Below, one piece after another: positions 1 through 8,615 of a stretch of 64,000 nt of DNA. The translations under genes and the position numbers were made by a program. Below the pieces are notes generated by a model. It was given only the letters and a program-made list of their open reading frames with translations. It made no database searches and was not told where the DNA came from. The stretch covers positions 745,001-809,000 of the forward strand of contig NZ_CP022363.1 of assembly GCF_003119115.1 (NCBI RefSeq), given 5' to 3'. The stretch is from Azospirillum sp. TSH58. GTDB taxonomy: Bacteria > Pseudomonadota > Alphaproteobacteria > Azospirillales > Azospirillaceae. How positions within the stretch are numbered: the stretch's first letter is position 1; the number at the start of each line of letters is the position of its first letter.

Positions 1-238
1 CGCGACGGTGTCGCCTCGCCTGCCGGAGGTCCTGCCGTTCAATGCGACTCTGGACGGCTGCTATCTCCCCTGTGACGACGGGTATGAGGATCTGATAACC
101 GTGATCGCCAACGCGGATGACGCGACCCTGGAGGCGATCGGGCGCAAGGCCGCGGACGTCTTCGAGCGCACCTGCACGCCGGTCCGGCTGGTCGAATGGG
201 TCGAGCGCTGCATCCACGCACATGAGCGCTTTGATTGA
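1..238 (+). CDS. C-terminal part of an unknown protein, cut by the window edge
   Basis: The reading frame is open from the first bases of the window and stops at 236-238, so only about the last 78 residues are present. The visible stretch is acidic, with a DGYEDL segment and an amphipathic C-terminal helix ending in a cysteine- and histidine-containing tail. The pattern vaguely recalls the C-terminal helix of GT-B glycosyltransferases, which would fit the envelope-modifying genes that follow, but this is only an impression. The internal GTG at 8 could be read as a start, but nothing supports it as a ribosome entry site because the upstream sequence is missing. Function not assigned. Confidence 0.45.
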   Translation, partial: ATVSPRLPEVLPFNATLDGCYLPCDDGYEDLITVIANADDATLEAIGRKAADVFERTCTPVRLVEWVERCIHAHERFD

Positions 239-420
239 TGGGAGGCTCGCAGCGTCGTTGCGAGCGCGGACGCCGGGATCGGCCGGTCGGCGGACGGTGA
301 GCGGCCAGCGGCGTAAAGCGGCACAGCCCGTGGCCGGTGGGGGCGAACACCGAGCCGGCGGACGGGGCGTTCGGCGGGTCCGGGATTGGCGGTCCGGCAC
401 GGTGCTGCAAGGTGGCAGGG

Positions 421-1728
421 ATGCGCCGGGCGTCGGCGGAGGATCGCCGTGCACCGTCCGCCGAGCCGATTGCCAAGACGGAAACACCGTGCCACGGTGC
501 GCCGCACACGAAACAAGGGCGGGGTCGGGCGGTGGCGTCGGGCGGGAAGCGCGATCTTCGGTTGGACTTTTTCCGCGGGCTGGCCCTGTGGTTCATCTTC
601 GTGGACCATATTCCGGGCAATCAGATCGCCTGGGTGACGATGCGCAACTTCGGTCTCAGCGACGCGACCGAGGTGTTCGTCTTCATCTCCGGCTACACGT
701 CGTCGCTGGTCTATGCCCGGATACTGGAGCAGCATGGCTGGCGGTTCGCCGCGGCCAAGGTGCTGGACCGCTGCTGGACGCTCTACATCGCCTATCTCTT
801 CCTGTTCATCGCCTTCACGGCGCAGGTCGCCTACACCGCGCGCGTCTTCGACAACCCGCTGTTCACCGAGGAAATGGGCATCGCCGGTTTCTTCGCCGAT
901 CCCGCGGTGTCGCTGGTCCAGGCGCTGGCTCTGAAGTTCCGCCCGGCCAACCTGGACATCCTGCCGCTCTACATCGTGCTGCTGCTGTCCCTCCCGGTCG
1001 TTCTGCCGGTGCTGCGGCGCTGGCCGCTGGCCCTGCTGGCCGGGTCGGTGACGCTCTACGCGGCGGCGCGCCTCCTGGACTGGAACCTGCCGACCTATCC
1101 GGACGGCGGCGTCTGGTTCTTCAACCCCTTCGCCTGGCAGCTCCTGTTCGTTCTGGGGGCCACCATGCAGCGGCTGCCCAAGGTGGCGGCGGCGCTGACG
1201 AAGCGGCGGACGGCGCTGCTGTGGCTGGCGGGCGGCTATCTCTTCGCCTCGCTGCTGCTGGTGATCTCCTGGCAGGTCGCGCCGATGGCCGCGCTGATGC
1301 CGGTGTGGCTGGCGGAGATCCTCTACCCGATCAGCAAGACCGACCTCGACCTGCTGCGGTTCACTCATTTCTGCGCGCTGGCCTACGTCGTCCTGCAGAT
1401 CGCGCGGTTCGACAGCGCGTGGCTGCGCTGGCCGGCGCTGGCCCCGGTGATCCTGTGCGGGCGGCAATCGCTTCAGGTCTTCTGTCTGGGCATCTTCCTG
1501 TCCTTCGCCGGCCAGACGGTGCTGAACCACTGGTCCGCCTCGCTTTTGGCGCAGTTTTCGGTCACACTCGCCGGCATCGCCGTGATGGTGGCCGCCGCGC
1601 GGGTTCTGACCTGGTATCAGTCCGTGGGACGGCCGCCACGCCAACCGGCGTCCGCCCCGCCCGCGGCACCCGCTGCCCCACTGGCCCCTGCCGCTCCCAT
1701 GGCCCCTGCCAAGGACCCGAGCGCATGA
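421..1728 (+). CDS. opgC: OpgC-type integral membrane acyltransferase
   Basis: This is a polytopic inner-membrane protein of about 435 residues. The family hallmark comes at about residue 45: LRLDFFRGLALWFIFVDHIP, followed by a GLSDATEVFVFISGY segment. OpgC proteins transfer acyl groups (succinyl in the known cases) to osmoregulated periplasmic glucans. About ten hydrophobic segments follow and the C-terminus is a Pro/Ala-rich tail. I chose ATG 421 because AAGG lies 8 nt upstream; a GTG at 337 would add 28 low-quality residues. The stop overlaps the next ATG (ATGA, 1725-1728), so it is translationally coupled to two secreted SGNH proteins. The acyl donor and acceptor cannot be read from the sequence. 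Confidence 0.85.
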   Translation: MRRASAEDRRAPSAEPIAKTETPCHGAPHTKQGRGRAVASGGKRDLRLDFFRGLALWFIFVDHIPGNQIAWVTMRNFGLSDATEVFVFISGYTSSLVYARILEQHGWRFAAAKVLDRCWTLYIAYLFLFIAFTAQVAYTARVFDNPLFTEEMGIAGFFADPAVSLVQALALKFRPANLDILPLYIVLLLSLPVVLPVLRRWPLALLAGSVTLYAAARLLDWNLPTYPDGGVWFFNPFAWQLLFVLGATMQRLPKVAAALTKRRTALLWLAGGYLFASLLLVISWQVAPMAALMPVWLAEILYPISKTDLDLLRFTHFCALAYVVLQIARFDSAWLRWPALAPVILCGRQSLQVFCLGIFLSFAGQTVLNHWSASLLAQFSVTLAGIAVMVAAARVLTWYQSVGRPPRQPASAPPAAPAAPLAPAAPMAPAKDPSA

Positions 1729-2492
1729 AGCGCGCGACCGTCTTGACCCTGGCCGTCCTCGCGGGACTGACCGCAACCCCCGCCATCCCCGCGGGCGTCG
1801 CGCGGGCGGCGTCGGAGACGCCCGCCGATCCCTGCGCCGTTCCGGAAACCGTCTACACCGTCGATGGCGTCCTGCCGCGCGCCTGGGAGCGGTTGAAACG
1901 CGGCGGCGCGCTGCCCATCCTGGTGCTGAACTCGGCAAGTTCGCGCCCCGACACCGCCTATCCGGCGCTGCTGGAGAAGGATCTGGCGGCCCGGCTGCCC
2001 GACCGCAAGGTCAGCGTGACCGTCCGCAACGCGCCGGGGGCGACCGCGCAGGAGATGCTGCCGGTCCTGAGCCGGGAACTGGCCGCGTCCTCCGCCTCCC
2101 TGCTGGTCTGGCAGGTGGGGACGGCGGACGCCATGCGGAACATCGGGCCCGACAGCTTCGGGGAGGCGCTGGGCCGCGGCATCGCGGCGGCCCATGGGCG
2201 CGGCGCCGACGTGATCCTGATGGACATGCAGTACAGCCCGCAGACGACCCAGCTCATCACCTTCCAACCCTACCTGGATTATGTGGAGTGGATGTCGCAG
2301 AACAGCGACGTGGTCCATTTCCCCCGTTTCGAGATGATGCGGCATTGGTTCGAAGAGGGCCGCGTCGGCTTCGCCCCCGACTCCAAGGAGGAAAAGCTGC
2401 AGGCCTACCAGTTCGTCCACCGCTGCCTCGGCCGCATCCTGGCCGACACCGTGTCCACCATGATCGACCGCGCCGGGAGACCCGCTCCGTGA
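1725..2492 (+). CDS. secreted SGNH/GDSL-like protein, probably catalytically degenerate
   Basis: A 255-residue protein with a Sec signal peptide (hydrophobic core at about 5-25, Ala-rich cleavage region). It aligns by eye over its whole length with the next gene: LLVWQVGTAD versus LVIWQVAANT, and VILMDMQYSP versus VVLMDLQYAP. The block-I serine region is LNSASS instead of GSSSTAG. The block-V Asp-x-x-His is replaced by PDSKEE, so the catalytic histidine is missing. It starts inside the opgC stop codon and its own stop overlaps the next start (GTGA). Inference: a pseudoenzyme that binds the glycan or partners its active paralogue in periplasmic acyl transfer or de-acylation. Confidence 0.72.
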   Translation: MKRATVLTLAVLAGLTATPAIPAGVARAASETPADPCAVPETVYTVDGVLPRAWERLKRGGALPILVLNSASSRPDTAYPALLEKDLAARLPDRKVSVTVRNAPGATAQEMLPVLSRELAASSASLLVWQVGTADAMRNIGPDSFGEALGRGIAAAHGRGADVILMDMQYSPQTTQLITFQPYLDYVEWMSQNSDVVHFPRFEMMRHWFEEGRVGFAPDSKEEKLQAYQFVHRCLGRILADTVSTMIDRAGRPAP

Positions 2493-3304
2493 CAGGCACG
2501 CCCGCCCCCCGGACCCATGGCCGGAGGGCCGCCGTCCTCTCCGCCGCCCTCTTGTCCATCATCCCTTTCCTCGTCGGTCTGACGGCCCGGCCCGATGCGG
2601 TGAAGGCGGCGGCCTGCGCCGTGTCCGTGCAGACCGCCGACCTCGCCGTGCCGCTGCCGCACAGCGCGCGGGCGCTGGCCGCCGGCGGGCCGCTGCGCAT
2701 CGTCGCCATCGGTTCCTCCTCCACCGCCGGGGCGGGGGCCAGCAAGCCGGAGCACAGCTACCCGGCGCGGCTGGCCGAGCATCTGGGGGCGCGCTATCCC
2801 GGCCTCGCTTTGACCGTCCTCAACAAGGGGGCCAATGGGGAAACCGGTCCCGACATGCTGAAGCGATTCCAGCGCGACGTGCTGGACGAGGCGCCCGATC
2901 TCGTGATCTGGCAGGTGGCGGCCAACACGGTGCTTCGCGGCGACGACCCCGACGCGGCGGAGCAGGTGATCCGTGACGGCGTGCGGACGCTGAAGGCCGC
3001 CGGGCTCGACGTCGTGCTGATGGACCTGCAATACGCCCCGGCCATGCTGGCGAAGCCCCGGCACGAGGAGATGGAGGACCGCATCGCCCGCGTCGCGGCG
3101 GAGGAAGGGGTGGGCCTGTTCCACCGCTACGCGGTGATGCGCCAGTGGGTGGAGACGCGTCAGGCCGCCCTGAGCGATCTGGTCGGGCCGGACGGCATCC
3201 ACCAGAACGACTTCGGCTATGACTGCGTGGCCCGCACACTGGCCGCCTCGCTGCACGACGCGCTCAGTTTGCGGACCGCGGGGACGGTGTCCGCAAGGCC
3301 GTGA
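2489..3304 (+). CDS. secreted SGNH/GDSL hydrolase or acyl-transfer partner
   Basis: A 271-residue SGNH-fold protein with a signal peptide. All catalytic blocks are visible: nucleophile region VAIGSSSTAG at about 75, NKGANGETGPDML (block II), WQVAANT (block III Asn) and DGIHQND (block V Asp-x-x-His) near residue 238. The GTG start overlaps the previous stop by 4 bases; GGGAGA lies about 8 nt upstream. SGNH enzymes are esterases, and several act with membrane acyltransferases in O-acylation of polysaccharides. Coupling to OpgC makes a periplasmic glycan substrate likely (inference). Transcription runs toward the repeat element at 3325-3430. Confidence 0.78.
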   Translation: MTGTPAPRTHGRRAAVLSAALLSIIPFLVGLTARPDAVKAAACAVSVQTADLAVPLPHSARALAAGGPLRIVAIGSSSTAGAGASKPEHSYPARLAEHLGARYPGLALTVLNKGANGETGPDMLKRFQRDVLDEAPDLVIWQVAANTVLRGDDPDAAEQVIRDGVRTLKAAGLDVVLMDLQYAPAMLAKPRHEEMEDRIARVAAEEGVGLFHRYAVMRQWVETRQAALSDLVGPDGIHQNDFGYDCVARTLAASLHDALSLRTAGTVSARP

Positions 3305-3324
3305 GGGTGGGATTAAGAGGCGTT

Positions 3325-3430
3325 TGCCCCCACCCCGGCCCTCCCCCGCTTTCGCAGGGGAGGGTGCCTTCTGCGAAGCGGCGGCAGTCCCCTCTCCTGC
3401 GTCAGCGGGGGAGGGTTAGGGTGGGGGCCA
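3325..3430. repeat. palindrome-rich interspersed element, copy 1
   Basis: An imperfect inverted repeat fills the gap between the convergent SGNH hydrolase and amidase genes. The left arm has CCCCCACCCC and CCTCCCCCGC; the right arm has GCGGGGGAGGG and TAGGGTGGGGGC. Similar mosaics of CCCTCTCCCC/GGGGAGAGGG hairpins with GGGTTAGGGTGAGGGG tails occur at 6347-6530, 10231-10413 and 46384-46572. The arrangement resembles REP/BIME elements and may end or stabilise transcripts. Confidence 0.7.
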
Positions 3431-3433
3431 CCG

Positions 3434-4849
3434 TCACAGCCCCTCCGGCCAGCGGTGGCGGAACCCCACCTCCCGCTCCAGGAAGCGGGCGCAGCGCAGC
3501 AGACGGTCCTCCTCGTAGGGGCGGGCGATCAGTTGCAGGCCGATGGGCAGCCCGTCCGCCGTCCAGCCGCAGGGGATCGACAGGCAGGGGAAGCCGATCA
3601 GCGACACCGTGTAGGTGATCGCCAGATAGTCGATGATGGTGGACAGCCGGAAGCCGTTGATCTCCGTCACGTCGCCCTGGGCGTTGGGGAAGGGCGGCAC
3701 GCTGGCGCTCAACGTCATCAGGATGTCGTGGTCGCGGAAGAAGGCGGCGAAGCGGCGGTAGAGCGCGCTGCGCTGGGCCTCCGCCCGCAGATAGTCGGCG
3801 GCGCTCAGCCCCTTGCCCCGCGCGATGTTCCAGGCGACCGACGGGCTCAGCCGGTCGCCGTCCTGCTCCAGCGTCCGGCCGTAGGTGTGGAAGATGTGCG
3901 CGGCGCGCAGCGTGCCGAAGGCGGCGCCGGCCTCGCGGCAGTCGGGGGTGGCCTCCACGAACGCGCCGAAGCGGCCCTCCAGCCCGCGCATCACCGCCTC
4001 GAACCGCTCGGCCAGCCCGAGGTCGATCAGGGCGGAGCCGAGGTCCGTGCTCCAGGCCACCCGCAGGGATGACGGGTCGAGCGCGTCGAGGTCCGGCACC
4101 GTCCAGGCCGGAACGGGGAGCGAGGTCGGGTCGCGCGGGTCCGGCCCGCTGACGGCGGCCAGCGCCAACGCCGCGTCGGCCACGTCGCGGGCGAGGAATC
4201 CCTGCGTCGCCAGCCCGTCCCAGGCCAGCGCGCGGCCGGGGCTGGGGATGCGTCCGGGCGTCGGGCGCAGCCCGACCACCCCGCAGAAGCTGGCCGGCGT
4301 GCGCACCGACCCGCCGAAGTCGGTCCCCTGGGCCAGCGGCACCAGCCCGGCCGCCACCGCGGCCGCACTTCCCCCGCTCGACCCGCCGCTGGTCTTGTCG
4401 AGGTCGTAGGGGTTGGCGGTCGGCCCGCACAGCTCGTTGCCGGTGATCGCGCCGAAGCCGAACTCCGGCGTGTTGGTCTTGCCGACGATGATGGCGCCGG
4501 CCGCCTTCAGCCGGGCGACGCTGAGGTCGTCGGTGTCGGGGATCAGGTCGGCGTAGAGGGTGGAGCCGTAGGTGGTGCGCAGCCCCGCCGTCAGCGTCAG
4601 GTCCTTGACGCCCACCGGCACGCCGTGCAGCGGGCCGAGCGGCGCCCCGGCCTCCACCCGCCGGTCGGCCGCCTCCGCGGCGGCGAGCGCGCTGTCGGGG
4701 GCCACGGTGATGAAGGACTTCAGCCCGCCGTCCAGAGCCGCGATGCGTTCCAGGCTCGCCGCGACGAGATCGCGCGCCCGGAAGCGGCGGGTGCGCACGC
4801 CCTCCGCCATCTCGGAGGCGCTGAGGCGGAACAGATCGGGCGTGCTCAC
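3434..4849 (-). CDS. amidase (amidase signature family)
   Basis: This 471-residue enzyme has the full amidase-signature triad: Lys in GVPVGVKDLT (about 82), cis-Ser in the TSGGSSGGSAAAVAAG loop (about 157) and the nucleophilic Ser in GTDFGGSVRTPAS (about 181). The family hydrolyses carboxamides, including N-carbamoyl and ureido compounds, in the cytoplasm. It is the last gene of a minus-strand cluster with a hydantoinase, racemase-like enzyme, amidohydrolase and ABC transporter, so it probably cleaves a ring-opened amide or N-carbamoyl product. The GTG start has GGAG 9 nt upstream. The exact substrate is not readable; the length is normal for the family. Confidence 0.85.
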   Translation of the reverse strand: MSTPDLFRLSASEMAEGVRTRRFRARDLVAASLERIAALDGGLKSFITVAPDSALAAAEAADRRVEAGAPLGPLHGVPVGVKDLTLTAGLRTTYGSTLYADLIPDTDDLSVARLKAAGAIIVGKTNTPEFGFGAITGNELCGPTANPYDLDKTSGGSSGGSAAAVAAGLVPLAQGTDFGGSVRTPASFCGVVGLRPTPGRIPSPGRALAWDGLATQGFLARDVADAALALAAVSGPDPRDPTSLPVPAWTVPDLDALDPSSLRVAWSTDLGSALIDLGLAERFEAVMRGLEGRFGAFVEATPDCREAGAAFGTLRAAHIFHTYGRTLEQDGDRLSPSVAWNIARGKGLSAADYLRAEAQRSALYRRFAAFFRDHDILMTLSASVPPFPNAQGDVTEINGFRLSTIIDYLAITYTVSLIGFPCLSIPCGWTADGLPIGLQLIARPYEEDRLLRCARFLEREVGFRHRWPEGL

Positions 4850-4880
4850 GGGCGAAATCTCCTGTTGCTGCGGGCCGAGT

Positions 4881-6317
4881 TTAGAACGGCAGGACGGGGG
4901 CCGGCGAGCCCTTGGGCCGCGCCGGGGCGGGCAGGCCGCAGGACAGGAACGCGCCGCGCCCCGGTTCGGCCAGCAGTTCGCCGTCGCGGCAGATCACCTC
5001 CCCGCGGGAGAGCGTGACGACCGGCCAGCCGGTGACTTCGATCCCCTCATAGGGCGTGTAGTCCACATTGTGGTGGAGGATGCCGTTGGTGATGGTCACC
5101 GTGCGCGACGGGTCCCACAGGGCGATGTCGGCGTCCGCCCCCACCGCGATGGTGCCCTTGCGCGGGTGCAGGCCGTACATGCGGGCCGGGTTGGCGGACG
5201 TCAGCTCGACGAACTTGGTCAGCTCCATCCGGCCCTTCATCACGCCTTCGGAGAACAGCAGCGGCAGGCGCGTCTCGACGCCGGGGATGCCGTTGGGGAC
5301 GCAGCGGAAGGGCGCCTGTTCGCCATGAACCTTCTTGCCGCCCGGCCCGTCGAAGCGGAAGGGCGCGTGGTCGGAGGAAAAGACCTGGAAGGCGCCGCCG
5401 GTCAGCCCGTCCCAGATCACCTTCTGGTTCGCGGCGTCGCGCGGCGGCGGCGAGCAGACGCACTTGGCGCCCTCGAATCCGTCTCCGCCGAGGTCGTCGG
5501 CGGTCAGGAACAGGTACTGCGGGCAGGTCTCGGCGTAGATCCGCAGGCCGCGTCCCTGCGCCCAGCGGATCTGCTCCACCGCGTCGGCGCCGGAGACGTG
5601 GACGATCAGGATCGGCACGTCCACCAGCTCGGCCAGCGAGATGGCCCGGTGGGTGGCCTCGCGCTCCGCCACGCGGGGGCGGGAGACGCCGTGGAAGAAC
5701 GGCGCGGTCTGGCCGGCGCGCTCCAGCTTCTCGGTCAGCCAGGCGATGCAGTCGGCGTTCTCCGCGTGCATCATGACCATGGCGCCCTCGGACCGGGCGA
5801 TGTCCAGCACCTCCAGAATCTGGCGGTCGTTCAGCTTCAGCGCGTCGTAGGTCATGTAGATCTTGAAGGACGTATATCCCTCGCGGATCAGCGCCGGCAG
5901 TTCCTGGCCCAGCACCTGCTCGGTGGGGTCGGTGACGATGAGGTGGAAGGCGTAGTCGATCAGCGGCTTGCCGGCGGCGCGGCGGTGATAGTCGTCCACC
6001 GCGGCGCGCAGCGTCTTGCCCTTCTCCTGGCAGGCGAAGGGCAGCACGGTGGTGGTGCCGCCGAAGGCCGCGGAGCGGGTGCCGGTCAGGAAATCGTCGG
6101 CCATGACCGACCCGTCGCCGGTCGGCTGGTCGAAATGGACGTGCCCGTCCACCCCGCCCGGCAGGACGAGCAGGCCCGCGGCGTCGATCTCCTCCCGTCC
6201 GGCGGCCAGCCCCTCGCCCAGCGCGGCGATCCGCCCGCCGCGCACGCCGACGTCGGCCTTGAACACGTCCGACGCGGTCGCGACCGTGCCGTTGCGGATG
6301 ACCAGATCGAAGTTCAT
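4881..6317 (-). CDS. D-hydantoinase / dihydropyrimidinase
   Basis: A 478-residue cyclic amidohydrolase of the urease-like superfamily. The binuclear metal ligands are visible: HVH near residue 60, the carboxylatable Lys in TSFKIYMTYD (about 152), His in MMHAENADC, His in LIVHVSGAD and Asp in FSSDHAPF. Such enzymes open the ring of 5,6-dihydropyrimidines or 5-substituted hydantoins to N-carbamoyl amino acids. I chose ATG 6317 because GAGGG lies 6 nt upstream; ATG 6329 is possible. The next gene downstream is an amidase, 31 nt away, which could act on the product. No N-carbamoyl-amino-acid hydrolase of the usual type is nearby. Confidence 0.88.
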   Translation of the reverse strand: MNFDLVIRNGTVATASDVFKADVGVRGGRIAALGEGLAAGREEIDAAGLLVLPGGVDGHVHFDQPTGDGSVMADDFLTGTRSAAFGGTTTVLPFACQEKGKTLRAAVDDYHRRAAGKPLIDYAFHLIVTDPTEQVLGQELPALIREGYTSFKIYMTYDALKLNDRQILEVLDIARSEGAMVMMHAENADCIAWLTEKLERAGQTAPFFHGVSRPRVAEREATHRAISLAELVDVPILIVHVSGADAVEQIRWAQGRGLRIYAETCPQYLFLTADDLGGDGFEGAKCVCSPPPRDAANQKVIWDGLTGGAFQVFSSDHAPFRFDGPGGKKVHGEQAPFRCVPNGIPGVETRLPLLFSEGVMKGRMELTKFVELTSANPARMYGLHPRKGTIAVGADADIALWDPSRTVTITNGILHHNVDYTPYEGIEVTGWPVVTLSRGEVICRDGELLAEPGRGAFLSCGLPAPARPKGSPAPVLPF

Positions 6318-6346
6318 GGCAACCCTCATGTTGGATGAGCAGTCTG

Positions 6347-6530
6347 TTCCCTCTCCCCTCCGGGGAGAGGGTTAGGGTGAGGGGGCGGCATGGGCGATAG
6401 CCCATGCCAGGGGATGGCGAAGGGGCAGTATGCCCCTTCGCGGTGCGCACGCGCACCGGCCCCCTCACCCTCCCCGCCGCTTGCGCGACGGGTCCCCTCC
6501 CTCTCCCCAGAGGGGCGAGGGCATTTTCAG
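6347..6530. repeat. palindrome-rich interspersed element, copy 2
   Basis: A 180-bp mosaic lies between the hydantoinase and racemase-like genes. It begins with the hairpin CCTCTCCCCT-CC-GGGGAGAGG and a TTAGGGTGAGGGGGC tail. Internal hairpins follow (GGCATGGGC/GCCCATGCC; AAGGGGCA/TGCCCCTT; GGTGCGC/GCGCACC), and it closes with an inverted CCCCCTCACCCT and CCTCTCCCC-AGAG-GGG arm. It lies inside a co-directional gene cluster, so it may tune mRNA decay or termination between cistrons. Confidence 0.72.
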
Positions 6531-6534
6531 GCCC

Positions 6535-7272
6535 TCAGCCATGCAGCTCGCGGAACAGGCTGCCCCAGCCCTCGACACGGCGGGTGTCCACGCCGGTCAT
6601 GCGCAGCGCCTTCCACACCACCGTGGACACCGTGTCGTAGACGGGGATGCCCAGCGCCTTCTCCATGCGCTCGGCCACCGGGGCGCCGCGCATGTTGGTG
6701 CAGATGATCGCGATGGCCTCCGGCTTCGCCTCCGCGACCTCCAGGCACATCCGCTCGATCGTCTCCTCGGTGACCTCGGAGAAGGAGAAGTTGCCGCGGT
6801 CGTTCAGGTGCCGCTCCGCCACCACCTCGAAGCCGGCGGCGTTGTAGTTGGCGACCATCTTCTCCTGGATCTCGTCCAGATAGGGGCTGACGATGGCGAA
6901 GCGCTTGCGCCCCGTCGTCTCCAGGATCTCGTTCAGCGCGAGCATGGAGGTGCAGGCGGGGATGCCCGTCTCCGCCTCGATGGAGGCGCACAGCTTCTCG
7001 TCGGCCGCGAAGCCCAGCCAGCCGGCCGAGGTGCCGTTCCAGCCGATCACGTTCAGCCGGGCGTCGGCCAGCAGCCGGGCGGCGTCCAGGAAGGGCGCGT
7101 CGGTGAACTGGTCGAGTGCGGCGGCGCGCAGGGAGATTTCCTTCACCGTGAAGCGCCCGAAATGGGCGGTCACCTCCGGCAGGCCGCTCAGCATCGCGGA
7201 GGTGACGGGCTCCAGCACCGTGTTGGAGGAGGGGGTCAGCATGCCCAGAAGGACGCGGTTGCTCATAGCCAT
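6535..7272 (-). CDS. Asp/Glu racemase superfamily enzyme, arylmalonate-decarboxylase/maleate-isomerase-like
   Basis: A 245-residue two-domain protein of the Asp/Glu/hydantoin racemase superfamily. The maleate-isomerase-type loop TPSSNTVLEP sits at 13-22. The first catalytic Cys of racemases is replaced by a Gly-Thr-Ser loop (WNGTSAG, G80-T81-S82), while the second is kept (C191 in IICTNMRG) and Tyr131 sits in SPYLDE. A Gly-Thr-Ser oxyanion loop, a Tyr and a single Cys is the layout of bacterial arylmalonate decarboxylase. In this cluster the family usually racemises hydantoins or amino acids, so the true reaction is open. The start is ATG 7272 or 7266; neither has a strong ribosome site. Confidence 0.75.
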   Translation of the reverse strand: MAMSNRVLLGMLTPSSNTVLEPVTSAMLSGLPEVTAHFGRFTVKEISLRAAALDQFTDAPFLDAARLLADARLNVIGWNGTSAGWLGFAADEKLCASIEAETGIPACTSMLALNEILETTGRKRFAIVSPYLDEIQEKMVANYNAAGFEVVAERHLNDRGNFSFSEVTEETIERMCLEVAEAKPEAIAIICTNMRGAPVAERMEKALGIPVYDTVSTVVWKALRMTGVDTRRVEGWGSLFRELHG

Positions 7273-7283
7273 GGTTCTTTCGG

Positions 7284-8615
7284 TCAGGCGCGCGCCCACA
7301 GCGCGCGGGCGGCCTTGTCGGCCTCGATGCAGATGTCGTTCAGGTCGGCGCGGACGGGGCGCCCGTCCTCGACCAGCGTTTCGCCGTCCACCAGCACCAT
7401 CTCCACGTCGCGCCCCTGCGCGGTGTGGACGAGCGTGCCGAGCGGATTCATCAGCGGGCGCAGATGCGGGCGGCGGGTGTCGAAGACGACGAGGTCGGCC
7501 TTCTTGCCCACGGCCAGCGTGCCGATCTCGTCGGCCATGCCGACCGCCTGCGCGCCGCCCAGCGTCGCCATGCGGAAGACGTCGGCGGGCTGCCAGTCGG
7601 CGGTGACGCCGCCCTGCTGGATGCGCGCGGTGGCGAGCGCCCAGCGCATCGCCTCCACCATGTCGCCGTGCTGCGTGTCGGTGCACAGCGCCAGATTCAC
7701 GCCCGCCGCCTTCAGCTTCGGCGTTGGCGCCAGCCGGCCCGAGGCGGCGTTGCATTTCGGCACATGGACCGCGTGCGCCCCGGCGCGGGCGAGCCGCGCG
7801 ATGTCGGCGTCCTCGACATAGAGGCAATGGGTGGCGAGCAGCCGGTCGTTCATCAGCCCGCATTCGTCCAGCAGCTCCGCCGGGGTCAGGCCGGTGGAGG
7901 CCTTCACCCGCTCCACCTCGACCCGGCTCTGCGCCAGATGGGTGTTGACGCGCATGGAGCGCGTCGCCGCTTCCTCGGCAAGGGTGCGCAGGAAGGCGGG
8001 AGAGCAGGTGTCCGGCGCGTGGGCGGCCATCTGCACGCGGATGCGCCCGCCGTTGGCGCCGTTCCAGCGGTCGTGCAGGTCGAGCGTCCGCCGCAGCAGG
8101 TCGTTGCCGATGGCCGGGTCGAAGCGCCATTCTCCCTGGGCCACGCGGGCGAAGTCCACGTCGTGGACGCGCCAGCTCGCATGGACGCGCAGGCCAAGCT
8201 CGGCGATGGCGTCCAGCGTCGCGTCGGCGTGGACGAAATGGTCGCAGATCAGCGTGGAGCCGGAGAGCAGGGCCTCCACCGCGCCCAGCCGGGCCAGCGC
8301 GCGGGCCTCCTCCGGCGTGGCGTCGGTGCCCTTGGGCACGCCCGGCGTGTAGGAGGGGGCGAAGCCCAGGTCGGCGGCCACGCCGCGCACCATCACCAGG
8401 ACGGCGTGCAGATGCGCGTTGACGAAGCCCGGCGTCACCACCCGACCCGGCAGGCGCCGGGTCTCGGCGGCGGCGGGCAAGCCCTCCGCTTCCGGGGCGA
8501 GATGGACGATGCGCCCGTCGCGGATGCCGATGGCGGCGTCGTCCACGACGCTGCCGAGCGTCTCCCCGGTCAGGGCGGTGACGCCGGTCAGCAGCAGGTC
8601 GAGCCGGCCGGTCAC
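7284..8615 (-). CDS. TRZ/ATZ-family amidohydrolase (deaminase-like)
   Basis: A 443-residue metal-dependent amidohydrolase. Ligands are visible as HLH in NAHLHAVL (about residue 69), His in RVNTHLAQSRVEVE, His in LATHCLYVE and Asp in LCTDTQHGDM, the mononuclear pattern of the cytosine/guanine deaminase and chlorohydrolase group. Such enzymes deaminate or dechlorinate N-heterocycles. The GTG start at 8615 overlaps the ATPase stop (8612-8615), showing tight coupling to the transporter; the racemase-like gene starts 12 nt after its stop. The substrate is probably the heterocycle imported by the ABC system. Confidence 0.82.
   Translation of the reverse strand: MTGRLDLLLTGVTALTGETLGSVVDDAAIGIRDGRIVHLAPEAEGLPAAAETRRLPGRVVTPGFVNAHLHAVLVMVRGVAADLGFAPSYTPGVPKGTDATPEEARALARLGAVEALLSGSTLICDHFVHADATLDAIAELGLRVHASWRVHDVDFARVAQGEWRFDPAIGNDLLRRTLDLHDRWNGANGGRIRVQMAAHAPDTCSPAFLRTLAEEAATRSMRVNTHLAQSRVEVERVKASTGLTPAELLDECGLMNDRLLATHCLYVEDADIARLARAGAHAVHVPKCNAASGRLAPTPKLKAAGVNLALCTDTQHGDMVEAMRWALATARIQQGGVTADWQPADVFRMATLGGAQAVGMADEIGTLAVGKKADLVVFDTRRPHLRPLMNPLGTLVHTAQGRDVEMVLVDGETLVEDGRPVRADLNDICIEADKAARALWARA

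Noticed and set aside
61..1938. A 625-codon open frame on the minus strand antisense to opgC
   Set aside because: It is a consequence of high GC codon bias; the product is Arg/Pro/Gln-rich without family motifs, while the plus strand carries clear OpgC and SGNH motifs.
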